Positions 34,539 through 47,404 are shown, counted from the first letter of the stretch. The stretch is 64,000 nucleotides of DNA from Linyphia triangularis (GCA_963978545.1 OZ021722.1:35791365-35855364); one strand, 5' to 3'. The notes: generated by a model not told the origin, from the sequence alone. Numbers and translations: made by a program.

Positions 34539-34924
34539 CAGAATACCTACGTATTCAAATAAATTTTATATTTAATAAAATAATGCAGAAAATTATACGG
34601 AAACATTTTAATAATCCTCGACCTACTCAAGGGTGAAATAATTGGGAAAAAAATTACGTTCAACTGAAATTTGAGCTGGTATTGCTGGATCAAGAGATAA
34701 GAGTGCTGACCATTACATCATTGAACTTAATTTTCCCTAGCAAGGAATCGAAAATTGGCAGACTGGGTGAGATCTTGTACTCCTAACCCTATGACAAAAG
34801 ATACTCATGAATTGCAATTTATCATCCTTTTGATTCAATAACTATATTGCGTAAAAAATATATATATATCCAAAAACATTTCATTCCAGATATATTTATA
34901 CATGATAGATTTAACAAAAAGACT

Positions 34925-35073
34925 ATGTTCTACCGAGTTTCGAAATCGGATCGCTGGCATCAAGTTCCAGAGTGCTGACCATTACACCTTAGAACACAAT
35001 TTTCCCACGCCGGGAATCGAACCCGGGCCGCCTGGGTGAAAGCCAGGAATCCTAACCACTAGACCACATGGGA
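34925..35073 (-). tRNA. tRNA-Glu(TTC) + diverged tRNA-Gln(TTG)
   Basis: Glu 35002-35073 (canonical), Gln 34925-34996 (B). Confidence 0.89.
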
Positions 35074-35456
35074 CAGAATGCATATGTATTCAAATAAGTT
35101 TTATATTTAATAAAATAATGAAGAAAATTATACGGACACATTTTAATAATCCTCGACCTACTCAAGGGTGAAATAATTGGGAAAAAAATTACGTTCAACT
35201 GAAATTTGAGCTGGTATCGCTTTATCCAGAGACAAGAGTGCTGACCATTACATCATTGAACTTAATTTTCCCACGCAAGGAATCGAAAATTGGCAGCCTG
35301 GGTGAGATCTAGTATTCCTAACCATATGACAAAAGATTCTAATGAATTGCATTTTATCATCCATTTGATTCAATAACTATATTGCGTAAAAAATATATAT
35401 ATCCAAAAATATTTCATTCCAGATATATTTAGACATGATAGATTTAACAAAAAACT

Positions 35457-35605
35457 AGGTTCTACCGAGATTCGAACTCAGATCGCTGGATTCAAATTCT
35501 AGAGTGCTACCCCTTACACGATAGAACCAATCTTTCCCAAGCCGGGAATCGAACCCGGGCCGCCTGGGTGAGAGCCAGGAATCCTAACCACTAGACCACG
35601 TGGGA
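35457..35605 (-). tRNA. tRNA-Glu(CTC) + tRNA-Gln(TTG) class D
   Basis: Glu 35534-35605 (C6-T67 mismatch), Gln 35457-35528 (D). Confidence 0.87.
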
Positions 35606-35989
35606 CAGAATGCTTACGTATTCAAATAAATTTTATATTTAATAAAATAATGAAGAAAATTATACAGAAACATTTTATTAATATTTGACATACTCAAGGG
35701 TGAAATAATTGGAAAAAAATTACGTTCAACTGAAATTTGAGCTGGTATCGCTTTATCCAGAGACAAGAGTGCTGACCATTACATCATTGAACTTAATTTT
35801 CCCACGCAAGGAATCGAAAATTGGCAGCCTGGGTGAGATCTAGTATTCCTAACCAAATGACAAAATAGTCTAATGAATTGCATTTTATCATCAATTTGAT
35901 TCAATAACTATATTGCTTAAAATATATATATATCCAAAAATATTTCATTTCTGATATATTTATGCATGATAAATTTAACAAAAAACACT

Positions 35990-36138
35990 AGGTTCTACCG
36001 AGATTAGAAATCGGTTCGCCGGATTCAAAGTCTAGAGTGTTACCCATTACACGATAGAACCAATCTTTCCCACGCCGGGAATCGAACCCGGGCCGCCTGG
36101 GTGAGAGTCAGGAATCCTAACCACTAGACCACGTGGGA
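35990..36138 (-). tRNA. tRNA-Glu(CTC) + diverged tRNA-Gln(TTG)
   Basis: Glu 36067-36138 (CCTGA anticodon stem), Gln 35990-36061 (C). Confidence 0.84.
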
Positions 36139-36523
36139 CAGAATGCATGTGTATTTAAATAAGTTTTATATTTAATAAAATAATGAAGAAAATTATACGG
36201 AAACATTTTAATAATCCTCGACCTACTCAAGGGTGAAATAATTGGGAAAAAAATTACGTTCAACTGAAATTTGAGCTGGTATCGCTTTATCCAGAGACAA
36301 GAGTGCTGACCATTACATCATTGAACTTAATTTTCCCACGCAAGGAATCGAAAATTGGCAGCCTGGGTAAGATCTAGTACTCCTAACTATATGACAAAAG
36401 AGTCTAATGAATTGCATTTTATCATCTATTTGATTCAATAACTATATTGCGTAAAAAAAAAATATATATCCAAAAATATTTAATTCCAGATATATTTAGA
36501 CATGATAGATTTAACAAAACACC

Positions 36524-36672
36524 AGGTTCTACCGAGATTTGAAATCGGATCGCTGGATTCAAAGTCCAGAGGGCTGACCATTACACCCTAGAACACAATT
36601 TTCAAACGCCGGGAATCGAACCCGGGCCGCCTGGGTGAAAGCCAGGAATCCTAACCACTAGACCACATGGGA
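36524..36672 (-). tRNA. tRNA-Glu(TTC) + tRNA-Gln(TTG) pair
   Basis: Glu 36601-36672 (3' acceptor strand TTTGA, two pairs lost), Gln 36524-36595 (paired anticodon stem, 53:61 mismatch, T1). Confidence 0.8.
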
Positions 36673-37058
36673 CAGAATGCATATGTATTCAAATAAGTTT
36701 TATATTTAATAAAATAATGAAGAAAATTATACGGAAACATTTTAATAATCCTCGACCTACTCAAGGGTGAAATAATTGGGAAAAAAATTACGTTCAACTG
36801 AAATTTGAGCTGGTATCGCTTTATCCAGAGACAAGAGTGCTGACCATTACATCATTGAACTTAATTTTCCCACGCAAGGAATCGAAAATTGACAGCCTGG
36901 GTGAGATCTTGTACTCCTAACCCTATGACAAAAGATACTCATGAATTGCAATTTATCATCCTTTTGATTCAATAACTATATTGCGTAAAATATATATATA
37001 TATCCAAAAATATTTCATTCCAGATATATTTATACATGATAGATTTAACAAAAAGACT

Positions 37059-37207
37059 AGGTTCTACCGAGTTTCGAAATCGGATCGCTGGCATCAAGTT
37101 CCAGAGTGCTGACCATTACACCTTAGAACACAATTTTCCCACGCCGGGAATCGAACCCGGGCCGCCTGGGTGAAAGCCAGGAATCCTAACCACTAGACCA
37201 CATGGGA
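37059..37207 (-). tRNA. tRNA-Glu(TTC) + diverged tRNA-Gln(TTG)
   Basis: Glu 37136-37207 (canonical), Gln 37059-37130 (B). Confidence 0.89.
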
Positions 37208-37590
37208 CAGAATGCATGTGTATTTAAATAAGTTTTATATTTAATAAAATAATGAAGAAAATTATACGGAAACATTTTAATAATCCCCGACCTACTCAAG
37301 GGTGAAATAATTGGGAAAAAAATTACGTTCAACTGAAATTTGAGCTGGTATCGCTTTATCCAGAGACAAGAGTGCTGACCATTACATCATTGAACTTAAT
37401 TTTCCCACGCAAGGAATCGAAAATTGGCAGCCTGGGTGAGATCTAGTATTCCTAACCATATGACAAAAGATTCTAATGAATTGCATTTTATCATCCATTT
37501 GATTCAATAACTATATTGCGAAAAAAATATATATATCCAAAAATATTTCATTCCAGATATATTTAGACATGATAGATTTAACAAAAAACT

Positions 37591-37739
37591 AGGTTCTACC
37601 GAGATTCGAACTCGGATCGCTGGATTCAAAGTCCAGAGTGCTAACCATTACACCATAGAACCCAAATTTCCCACTCCGGGAATCGAACCCGGGCCGCCTG
37701 GGTGAAAGCCAGGAATCCTAACCACTAGACCACGTGGGA
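37591..37739 (-). tRNA. tRNA-Glu(TTC) + tRNA-Gln(TTG) pair
   Basis: Glu 37668-37739 (A5-A? one change next to the T stem, TCCCACG end), Gln 37591-37662 (A, fully paired). Counterpart of 19282 at +18,309, followed by the same palindrome. Confidence 0.91.
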
Positions 37740-38093
37740 CAGAATGCTTACGTATTCAAATAAATTTTATATTTAATAAATGGAATTGGAATAAATATAT
37801 ATATTCCAAATAATTGGAAAAAAACTTACGTTCTACTGAAATTTAGTTGGAATCGCTGGATCCAGAGACAAGAGTGCTGACCATTACACCATTGAACTTA
37901 ATTTTCCCACGCAAGGAATCGAAAATTGGCAGCCTGGGTGAGATCTAGTATTCCTAACCATATGAGAAGAAATACTCATGAATTGCATTTTATCATCCTT
38001 TTGATTCAATAACTATATTGCGTAAAAAAAAATATATATCCAAAAATATTTCATTCCAGATATATTTAGACATGATAGATTTAACAAAAAACT

Positions 38094-38242
38094 AGGTTCT
38101 ACCGAGATTCGAACTCGTATCGCAGGATTCAAAGTCCAGAGTGCTAACCATTACACCATAGAACCCAAATTTCCCACACCGGGAATCGAACCCGGCCCGC
38201 CTGGGTGAAAGCCAGGAATCCTAACCACTAGACCACATGGGA
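38094..38242 (-). tRNA. tRNA-Glu(TTC) + tRNA-Gln(TTG) pair
   Basis: Glu 38171-38242, Gln 38094-38165 (A28). Confidence 0.85.
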
Positions 38243-38358
38243 CAATAAGCCTACGCATTCAAACACTTTAGATATTTAATAAAATTATAAAGTCAACTAT
38301 ACGTAAAATTTTAAAAATCATCGCATACATGAGGGATATTAATTTAGAAAAAAAACTT

Positions 38359-38499
38359 AGGTTCTACCGAGATTTGAACTCGGATCGCTGGATTCAGAGT
38401 CCAGAGTGCTGACCATTACATCAATGAACTTAATTTTCCCACGCAAGGAATCAAAAATTGGCAGCCTGGGTGAGATCTAGTACTCCTAACCATATGACA
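38359..38499 (-). pseudogene. Hybrid Gln + relic Glu
   Basis: Gln 38359-38430 with relic 5' half; relic Glu 38436-38499. Confidence 0.8.
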
Positions 38500-38625
38500 A
38501 AAGAGTCTAATGAATTGCATTTTATCATCCTTTTGATTCAATAACTATATTGCGTAAAAAATACATATGTCCAAAAATATTTCATTCCAGATATATTTAT
38601 ACATGATAGATTTAACAAAAAAACA

Positions 38626-38774
38626 ATGTTCTACCGAGATTCGAACTCGGATCGCAGGATTCAAAGTCCAGAGTGCTAAACATTACACCATAGAACCCAA
38701 ATTTCCCACACCGGGAATCGAACCCGGGCCGCCTGGGTGAAAGCCAGGAATCCTATCCACTAGACCACATGAAA
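38626..38774 (-). tRNA. tRNA-Glu(TTC) + tRNA-Gln(TTG) pair
   Basis: Glu 38703-38774 (mismatched TTTCATG end), Gln 38626-38697 (A28). Confidence 0.74.
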
Positions 38775-39160
38775 CAGAATGCCTATGTATTAAATAAGTT
38801 TTATATTTAATAAAATAATGAAGAAAATTATACGGAAACATTTTAAAAATCCTCGACATTCTCAAGGGTGAAATAATTGGAAAAAAAAACTTACGTTCTG
38901 CTGAAAGTTAGTTGGTATCGCTGGATCCTGAGACAAGAGTGCTGACCATTACACCATTGAACTTAATTTTCCCACGCAAGGAATCGAAAATTGGCAGCCT
39001 GGGTGAGATCTAGTATTCCTAACCATATGACAAAAGATTCTAATGAATTGCATTTTATCATCCATTTGATTCAATAACTATATTGCGTAAAAAAATATAT
39101 ATATATCCATAAATATTTAAATCCAGATATATTTAGACATGATAGATTTAACAAAAAACT

Positions 39161-39309
39161 AGGTTCTACCGAGGTTTGAACTCGGATCGCTGGATTCAAA
39201 GTCCAGAGTGCTAACCATTACAATATAGAACCCAAATTTCCCACGCCGGGAATCGTACGCGGGCCGCCTGGGTGAAAGCCAGGAATCCTAACCACTAGAC
39301 CACATGGTA
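39161..39309 (-). tRNA. tRNA-Glu(TTC) + tRNA-Gln(TTG) pair
   Basis: Glu 39238-39309 (GTACGATTC T arm), Gln 39161-39232 (A, T loop TTCAAAC). Confidence 0.8.
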
Positions 39310-39425
39310 CAATAAGCCTACGCATTCAAACACTTTAGATATTTAATAAAATTATAAAGTCAACTATACGTAAAATTTTAAAAATCATCGCATACATGAG
39401 GGATATTAATTTAGAAAAAAAACTT

Positions 39426-39565
39426 ACGTTCTACCGAGATTCGAACTCGGATCGCTGGATTCAGAGTCCAGAGTTACACCATAGAACCCAATTTTCCCAC
39501 GCCGGGAATCGAACCCGTGCCGCCTGGGTGAAAGCCAGGAATCCTAACCACTAGACCACATGGGA
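39426..39565 (-). tRNA. tRNA-Glu(TTC) + D-arm-deleted tRNA-Gln(CTG)
   Basis: Glu 39494-39565, Gln 39426-39488 (Adel; last acceptor base also changed). Confidence 0.75.
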
Positions 39566-39949
39566 CAGAATGCCTACGTATTCAAATAAATTTTATATTT
39601 AATAAAATAATGAAGAAAATTATACAGAAACATTTTATTAATCATTGACATACTCAAGAGTGAAATAATTGGAAAAAAACATACGTTCTACTGAAATATG
39701 ATCTAGTATTGCTGGATCAAGAGACAAGAGTGCTGACCATTACATCATTGAACTTAATTTTCCCTCGCAAGGAATCGAAAATTGGCAGCCTGGGTGAGAT
39801 CTAGTATTCCTAACCATATGACAAAAGAGTCTAATGAATTGCATTTTATCATCCATTTGTTTCAATAACTATATTGCTTAAAATATATATATATCCAAAA
39901 ATATTTCATTTCTGATATATTTATGTATGATAGATTTAACAAAAGCACT

Positions 39950-40098
39950 AGGTTCTACCGAGATTAGAAATCGGTTCGCTGGATTCAAAGTCTAGAGTGC
40001 TACCCATTACACGATAGAACCAATCTTTCCCACGCCAGGAATCGAACCCGGGCCGCCTCGGTGAGAGCCACGAATCCTTACCACTAGACCACGTGGGA
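39950..40098 (-). tRNA. tRNA-Glu(CTC) + diverged tRNA-Gln(TTG)
   Basis: Glu 40027-40098 (T-stem and anticodon-stem changes), Gln 39950-40021 (C). Confidence 0.77.
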
Positions 40099-40481
40099 CA
40101 GAATGCTTACGTATTCAAATAAATTTTATATTTAATAAAATAATGAAGAAAATTATACGGAAACATTTTAATAATCCTCGACCTACTCAAGGGTGAAATA
40201 ATTGGGAAAAAAATTACATTCAACTGAAATTTGAGCTGGTATCGCTTTATCCAGAGACAAGAGTGCTGACCATTACACCATTGAACTTAATTTTCCCACG
40301 CAAGGAATCGAAAATTGGCATCCTGGATGAGATCTAGTATTCCTAACCATATGACAAAAGATTCTAATGAATTGCATTTTATCATCCATTTGATTCAATA
40401 ACTATATTGCGTAAAAAATATATATATCCAAAAATATTTCATTCCAGATATATTTAGACATGATAGATTTAACAAAAAACT

Positions 40482-40630
40482 AGGTTCTAGGGAGATTCGA
40501 ACTCGGATTGCTGGATTCAAAGTCCAAAGTGCTAACCATTACACCATAGAACCCAAATTTCCCACGCCGGGAATCGAACCCGGGCCGCCTGAGTGAAAGC
40601 CAGGAATCCTAATTTCTAGACCACATGGGA
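40482..40630 (-). tRNA. tRNA-Glu(TTC) + tRNA-Gln(TTG) pair
   Basis: Glu 40559-40630 (altered D loop), Gln 40482-40553 (Aq). Confidence 0.75.
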
Positions 40631-40746
40631 CAATAAGCCTACGCATTCAAACACTTTAGATATTTAATAAAATTATAAAGTCAACTGTACGTAACATTTT
40701 AAAAATCATCGCATACATGAGGGATATTAATTTAGAAAAAAAACTT

Positions 40747-40895
40747 AGGTTCTACCGAGATTCGAACTCGGATCGCTGGATTCAGAGTCCAGAGTGCTGA
40801 CCATTACACCATAGAACCCAATTTTCCTACGCCGGTAATCGAACCCGTGCCGCCTGGGTGAAAGCCAGGAATCCTAACCACTAGACCACATGGGA
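40747..40895 (-). tRNA. tRNA-Glu(TTC) + tRNA-Gln(CTG) pair; last fully paired Gln
   Basis: Glu 40824-40895 (C4-A69, T-stem changes), Gln 40747-40818 (A). To the right of this point I find no CTG Gln among the intact pairs and no Gln with all stems paired. Confidence 0.88.
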
Positions 40896-41011
40896 CAATA
40901 AGCCTACGCATTCAAACACTTTAGATATTTAATAAAATTATAAATTGAATTATACGTAAAATTTTAAAAATCATCGCATACATGAGGGATATTAATTTAG
41001 AAAAAAAATTT

Positions 41012-41160
41012 AGGTTCTACCGAGATTCGAACTCGGATCGCTGGATTCAAATTCTAGAGTGCTACCCCTTACACGATAGAACCAATCTTTCCCACGCCGG
41101 GAATCGAACCCGGGCCGTCTGGGTGAGAGCCAGGAATCCTAACCACTAGACCACGTGGGA
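41012..41160 (-). tRNA. tRNA-Glu(CTC) + tRNA-Gln(TTG) class D
   Basis: Glu 41089-41160 (paired), Gln 41012-41083 (D with a class A T stem). The 3' flank of this Gln is that of the CTG subtype, so a junction between array types falls inside the Gln gene. Confidence 0.88.
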
Positions 41161-41546
41161 GAGAATGCTTACGTATTCAAATAAATTTTATATTTAATAA
41201 AATAATGAAGAAAATTATACAGAAACATTTTATTAATCTTTGACATACTCAAGGGTGAAATAATTGGAAAAAAACTTACGTTCTACTGAAATATGAGCTG
41301 GTATTGCTGGATCAAGAGATAAGAGTGCTGACCCTTACATCATTGAACTTAATTTTCCCTCGCAAGGAATCGAAAATTGGCATACTGGGTGAGATCTTGT
41401 ACTCCTAACCCTATGACAAAAGATACTCATGAATTGCAATTTATCATCCTTTTGATTCAATAACTATATTGCGTAAAAAATATATATATATCCAAAAATA
41501 TTTCATTCCAGATATATTTATACATGATAGATTTAACAAAAAGACT

Positions 41547-41695
41547 ATGTTCTACCGAGTTTCGAAATCGGATCGCTGACATCAAGTTCCAGAGTGCTGA
41601 CCATTACACCTTAGAACACAATTTTCCCACGCCGGGAATCGAACCCGGGCCGCCTGGGTGAAAGCCAGGAATCCTAACCACTAGACCACATGGGA
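41547..41695 (-). tRNA. tRNA-Glu(TTC) + diverged tRNA-Gln(TTG)
   Basis: Glu 41624-41695 (canonical), Gln 41547-41618 (B). Confidence 0.89.
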
Positions 41696-42078
41696 CAGAA
41701 TGCATATGTATTCAAATAAGTTTTATATTTAATAAAATAATGAAGAAAATTATACGGAAACATTTTAATAATCCTCGACCTACTCAAGGGTGAAATAATT
41801 GGGAAAAAAATTACGTTCAACTGAAATTTGAGCTGGTATCGCTTTATCCAGAGACAAGAGTGCTGACCATTACATCATTGAACTTAATTTTCCCACGCAA
41901 GGAATCGAAAATTGGCAGCCTGGGTGAGATCTAGTATTCCTAACCATATGACAAAAGATTCTAATGAATTGCATTTTATCATCCATTTGATTCAATAACT
42001 ATATTGCGTAAAAAATATATATATCCAAAAATATTTCATTCCAGATATATTTAGACATGATAGATTTAACAAAAAACT

Positions 42079-42226
42079 AGGTTCTACCGAGATTCGAACT
42101 CAGATCGCTGGATTCAAATTCTAGAGTGCTACCCCTTACACGATAGAACCAATCTTTCCCACGCCGGGAATCGAACCCGGGCCGCCTGGGTGAGGCCAGG
42201 AATCCTAACCACTAGACCACGTGGGA
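42079..42226 (-). tRNA. tRNA-Glu (loop-deleted, CTC lineage) + tRNA-Gln(TTG) class D
   Basis: Glu 42156-42226 is 71 nt: one base is missing from the anticodon loop, which becomes CCTCAC, so decoding is probably lost. Gln 42079-42150 (D). Confidence 0.78.
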
Positions 42227-42610
42227 CAGAATGCTTAAGTATTCAAATAAATTTTATATTTAATAAAATAATGAAGAAAATTATACAGAAACATTTTATT
42301 AATATTTGACATACTCAAGTGTGAAATAATTGGAAAAAAATTACGTTCAACTGAAATTTGAGCTGGTATCGCTTTATCCAGAGACAAGAGTGCTGACCAT
42401 TACATCATTGAACTTAATTTTCCCACGCAAGGAATCGAAAATTGGCAGCCTGGGTGAGATCTAGTATTCCTAACCATATGACAAAATAGTCTAATGAATT
42501 GCATTTTATCATCAATTTGATTCAATAACTATATTGCTTAAAATATATATATATCCAAAAATATTTCATTTCTGATATATTTATGCATGATAAATTTAAC
42601 AAAAAACACT

Positions 42611-42759
42611 AGGTTCTACCGAGATTAGAAATCGGTTCGCCGGATTCAAAGTCTAGAGTGTTACCCATTACACGATAGAACCAATCTTTCCCACGCCGGG
42701 AATCGAACCCGGGCCGCCTGGGTGAGAGTCAGGAATCCTAACCACTAGACCACGTGGGA
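42611..42759 (-). tRNA. tRNA-Glu(CTC) + diverged tRNA-Gln(TTG)
   Basis: Glu 42688-42759 (CCTGA anticodon stem), Gln 42611-42682 (C). Confidence 0.84.
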
Positions 42760-43145
42760 CAGAATGCTTACGTATTCAAATAAATTTTATATTTAAAAAA
42801 ATAATGAAGAAAATTATACAGAAACATTTTATTAATCTTTGACATACTCAAGGGTGAAATAATTGGAAAAAAACTTACGTTCTACTGAAATATGAGCTGG
42901 TATTGCTGGATCAAGAGATAAGAGTGCTGACCATTACATCATTGAACTTAATTTTCCCTAGCAAGGAATCGAAAATTGGCAGACTATGTGAGATCTTGTA
43001 CTCCTAACCCTATGACAAAAGATACTCATGAATTGCAATTTATCATCCTTTTGATTCAATAACTATATTGCGTAAAAAATATATATATATCCAAAAACAT
43101 TTCATTCCAGATATATTTATACATGATAGATTTAACAAAAAGACT

Positions 43146-43293
43146 ATGTTCTACCGAGTTTCGAAATCGGATCGCTGGCATCAAGTTCCAGAGTGCTGAC
43201 CATTACACCTTAGAACACAATTTTCCCACGCCGGAATCGAACCCGGTCCGCCTGGGTGAAAGCCAGGAATCCTAACCACTAGACCACATGGGA
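43146..43293 (-). tRNA. tRNA-Glu(TTC), T-stem base deleted, + diverged tRNA-Gln(TTG)
   Basis: Glu 43223-43293 (71 nt, one G missing from the T stem), Gln 43146-43217 (B). Confidence 0.77.
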
Positions 43294-43676
43294 CAGAATG
43301 CATATGTATTCAAATAAGTTTTATATTTAATAAAATAATGAAGAAAATTATACGGAAACATTTTAATAATCCTCGACCTACTCAAGGGTGAAATAATTGG
43401 GAAAAAAATTACGTTCAACTGAAATTTGAGCTGGTATCGCTTTATCCAGAGACAAGAGTGCTGACCATTACATCATTGAACTTAATTTTCCCACGCAAGG
43501 AATCGAAAATTGGCAGCCTGGGTGAGATCTAGTATTCCTAACCATATGACAAAAGATTCTAATGAATTGCATTTTATCATCCATTTGATTCAATAACTAT
43601 ATTGCGTAAAAAATATATATATCCAAAAATATTTCATTCCAGATATATTTAGACATGATAGATTTAACAAAAAACT

Positions 43677-43825
43677 AGGTTCTACCGAGATTCGAACTCA
43701 GATCGCTGGATTCAAATTCTAGAGTGCTACCCCTTACACGATAGAACCAATCTTTCCCAAGCCGGGAATCGAACCCGGGCCGCCTGGGTGAGAGCCAGGA
43801 ATCCTAACCACTAGACCACGTGGGA
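43677..43825 (-). tRNA. tRNA-Glu(CTC) + tRNA-Gln(TTG) class D
   Basis: Glu 43754-43825 (C6-T67), Gln 43677-43748 (D). Confidence 0.87.
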
Positions 43826-44208
43826 CAGAATGCTTACGTATTCAAATAAATTTTATATTTAATAAAATAATGAAGAAAATTATACAGAAACATTTTATTA
43901 ATATTTGACATACTCAAGGGTGAAATAATTGGAAAAAAATTACGTTCAACTGAAATTTGAGCTGGTATTGCTGGATCAAGAGATAAGAGTGCTGACCATT
44001 TCATCATTGAACTTCATTTTCCCTCGCAAGGAATCGAAAATTGGCAGCCTGGGTAAGATCTAGTACTCCTAACTATATGACAAAAGAGTCTAATGAATTG
44101 CATTTTATCATCTATTTGATTCAATAACTATATTGCGTAAAAAAAAATATATATCCAAAAATATTTAATTCCAGATATATTTAGACATGATAGATTTAAC
44201 AAAACACC

Positions 44209-44357
44209 AGGTTCTACCGAGATTTGAAATCGGATCGCTGGATTCAAAGTCCAGAGGGCTGACCATTACACCATAGAACCCAATTTTCCCACGCCGGGAA
44301 TCGAACCCGTGCCGCCTGGGTGAAAGCCAGGAATCCTAAACACTAGACCACATGGGA
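44209..44357 (-). tRNA. tRNA-Glu(TTC) + tRNA-Gln(TTG) pair
   Basis: Glu 44286-44357 (base 49 and D-loop changes), Gln 44209-44280 (paired anticodon stem, 53:61 mismatch). Confidence 0.83.
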
Positions 44358-44742
44358 CAGAATGCCTACGTATTCAAATAAATTTTATATTTAATAAAAT
44401 AATGCAGAACATTATACAGAAACATTTTATTAATCCTTGACATACTCAAGGGTGAAATAATTGGAAAAATATTACGTTCAACTGAAATTTGAGCTGGTAT
44501 CGCTTTATCCAGAGACAAGAGTGCTGACCATTACATCATTGAACTTAATTTTCCCACGCAAGGAATCGAAAATTGGCAGCCTGGGTGAGATCTTGTACTC
44601 CTAACCCTATGACAAAAGATACTCATGAATTGCAATTTATCATCCTTTTGATTCAATAACTATATTGCGTAAAATATATATATATATCCAAAAATATTTC
44701 ATTCCAGATATATTTATACATGATAGATTTAACAAAAAGACT

Positions 44743-44891
44743 AGGTTCTACCGAGTTTCGAAATCGGATCGTTGGCATCAAGTTCCAGAGTGCTGACCAT
44801 TACACCTTAGAACACAATTTTCCCACGCCGGGAATCGAACCCGGGCCGCCTGGGTGAAAGCCAGGAATCCTAACCACTAGACCACGTGGGA
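44743..44891 (-). tRNA. tRNA-Glu(TTC) + diverged tRNA-Gln(TTG)
   Basis: Glu 44820-44891 (TTC anticodon with the TCCCACG end, fully paired), Gln 44743-44814 (B). Confidence 0.9.
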
Positions 44892-45274
44892 CAGAATGCA
44901 TATGTATTCAAATAAGTTTTATATTTAATAAAATAATGAAGAAAATTATACGGAAACATTTTAATAATCCTCGACCTACTCAAGGGTGAAATAATTGGGA
45001 AAAAAATTACGTTCAACTGAAATTTGAGCTGGTATCGCTTTATCCAGAGACAAGAGTGCTGACCATTACATCATTGAACTTAATTTTCCCACGCAAGGAA
45101 TCGAAAATTGGCAGCCTGGGTGAGATCTAGTATTCCTAACCATATGACAAAAGATTCTAATGAATTGCATTTTATCATCCATTTGATTCAATAACTATAT
45201 TGCGTAAAAAATATATATATCCAAAAATATTTCATTCCAGATATATTTAGACATGATAGATTTAACAAAAAACT

Positions 45275-45422
45275 AGGTTCTACCGAGATTCGAACTCAGA
45301 TCGCTGGATTCAAATTCTAGAGTGCTACCCCTTACACGATAGAACCAATCTTTCCCACGCCGGGAATCGAACCCGGGCCGCCTGGGTGAGGCCAGGAATC
45401 CTAACCACTAGACCACGTGGGA
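45275..45422 (-). tRNA. tRNA-Glu (loop-deleted, CTC lineage) + tRNA-Gln(TTG) class D
   Basis: Glu 45352-45422 (71 nt, same loop deletion as 42156), Gln 45275-45346 (D). Confidence 0.78.
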
Positions 45423-45806
45423 CAGAATGCTTAAGTATTCAAATAAATTTTATATTTAATAAAATAATGAAGAAAATTATACAGAAACATTTTATTAATA
45501 TTTGACATACTCAAGTGTGAAATAATTGGAAAAAAATTACGTTCAACTGAAATTTGAGCTGGTATCGCTTTATCCAGAGACAAGAGTGCTGACCATTACA
45601 TCATTGAACTTAATTTTCCCACGCAAGGAATCGAAAATTGGCAGCCTGGGTGAGATCTAGTATTCCTAACCATATGACAAAATAGTCTAATGAATTGCAT
45701 TTTATCATCAATTTGATTCAATAACTATATTGCTTAAAATATATATATATCCAAAAATATTTCATTTCTGATATATTTATGCATGATAAATTTAACAAAA
45801 AACACT

Positions 45807-45955
45807 AGGTTCTACCGAGATTAGAAATCGGTTCGCCGGATTCAAAGTCTAGAGTGTTACCCATTACACGATAGAACCAATCTTTCCCACGCCGGGAATC
45901 GAACCCGGGCCGCCTGGGTGAGAGTCAGGAATCCTAACCACTAGACCACGTGGGA
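45807..45955 (-). tRNA. tRNA-Glu(CTC) + diverged tRNA-Gln(TTG)
   Basis: Glu 45884-45955 (CCTGA stem), Gln 45807-45878 (C). Confidence 0.84.
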
Positions 45956-46341
45956 CAGAATGCTTACGTATTCAAATAAATTTTATATTTAAAAAAATAA
46001 TGAAGAAAATTATACAGAAACATTTTATTAATCTTTGACATACTCAAGGGTGAAATAATTGGAAAAAAACTTACGTTCTACTGAAATATGAGCTGGTATT
46101 GCTGGATCAAGAGATAAGAGTGCTGACCATTACATCATTGAACTTAATTTTCCCTAGCAAGGAATCGAAAATTGGCAGACTATGTGAGATCTTGTACTCC
46201 TAACCCTATGACAAAAGATACTCATGAATTGCAATTTATCATCCTTTTGATTCAATAACTATATTGCGTAAAAAATATATATATATCCAAAAACATTTCA
46301 TTCCAGATATATTTATACATGATAGATTTAACAAAAAGACT

Positions 46342-46489
46342 ATGTTCTACCGAGTTTCGAAATCGGATCGCTGGCATCAAGTTCCAGAGTGCTGACCATT
46401 ACACCTTAGAACACAATTTTCCCACGCCGGAATCGAACCCGGTCCGCCTGGGTGAAAGCCAGGAATCCTAACCACTAGACCACATGGGA
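46342..46489 (-). tRNA. tRNA-Glu(TTC), T-stem base deleted, + diverged tRNA-Gln(TTG)
   Basis: Glu 46419-46489 (71 nt), Gln 46342-46413 (B). Confidence 0.77.
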
Positions 46490-46872
46490 CAGAATGCATA
46501 TGTATTCAAATAAGTTTTATATTTAATAAAATAATGAAGAAAATTATACGGAAACATTTTAATAATCCTCGACCTACTCAAGGGTGAAATAATTGGGAAA
46601 AAAATTACGTTCAACTGAAATTTGAGCTGGTATCGCTTTATCCAGAGACAAGAGTGCTGACCATTACATCATTGAACTTAATTTTCCCACGCAAGGAATC
46701 GAAAATTGGCAGCCTGGGTGAGATCTAGTATTCCTAACCATATGACAAAAGATTCTAATGAATTGCATTTTATCATCCATTTGATTCAATAACTATATTG
46801 CGTAAAAAATATATATATCCAAAAATATTTCATTCCAGATATATTTAGACATGATAGATTTAACAAAAAACT

Positions 46873-47021
46873 AGGTTCTACCGAGATTCGAACTCAGATC
46901 GCTGGATTCAAATTCTAGAGTGCTACCCCTTACACGATAGAACCAATCTTTCCCAAGCCGGGAATCGAACCCGGGCCGCCTGGGTGAGAGCCAGGAATCC
47001 TAACCACTAGACCACGTGGGA
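46873..47021 (-). tRNA. tRNA-Glu(CTC) + tRNA-Gln(TTG) class D
   Basis: Glu 46950-47021 (C6-T67), Gln 46873-46944 (D). Confidence 0.87.
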
Positions 47022-47404
47022 CAGAATGCTTACGTATTCAAATAAATTTTATATTTAATAAAATAATGAAGAAAATTATACAGAAACATTTTATTAATAT
47101 TTGACATACTCAAGGGTGAAATAATTGGAAAAAAATTACGTTCAACTGAAATTTGAGCTGGTATTGCTGGATCAAGAGATAAGAGTGCTGACCATTTCAT
47201 CATTGAACTTCATTTTCCCTCGCAAGGAATCGAAAATTGGCAGCCTGGGTAAGATCTAGTACTCCTAACTATATGACAAAAGAGTCTAATGAATTGCATT
47301 TTATCATCTATTTGATTCAATAACTATATTGCGTAAAAAAAAATATATATCCAAAAATATTTAATTCCAGATATATTTAGACATGATAGATTTAACAAAA
47401 CACC

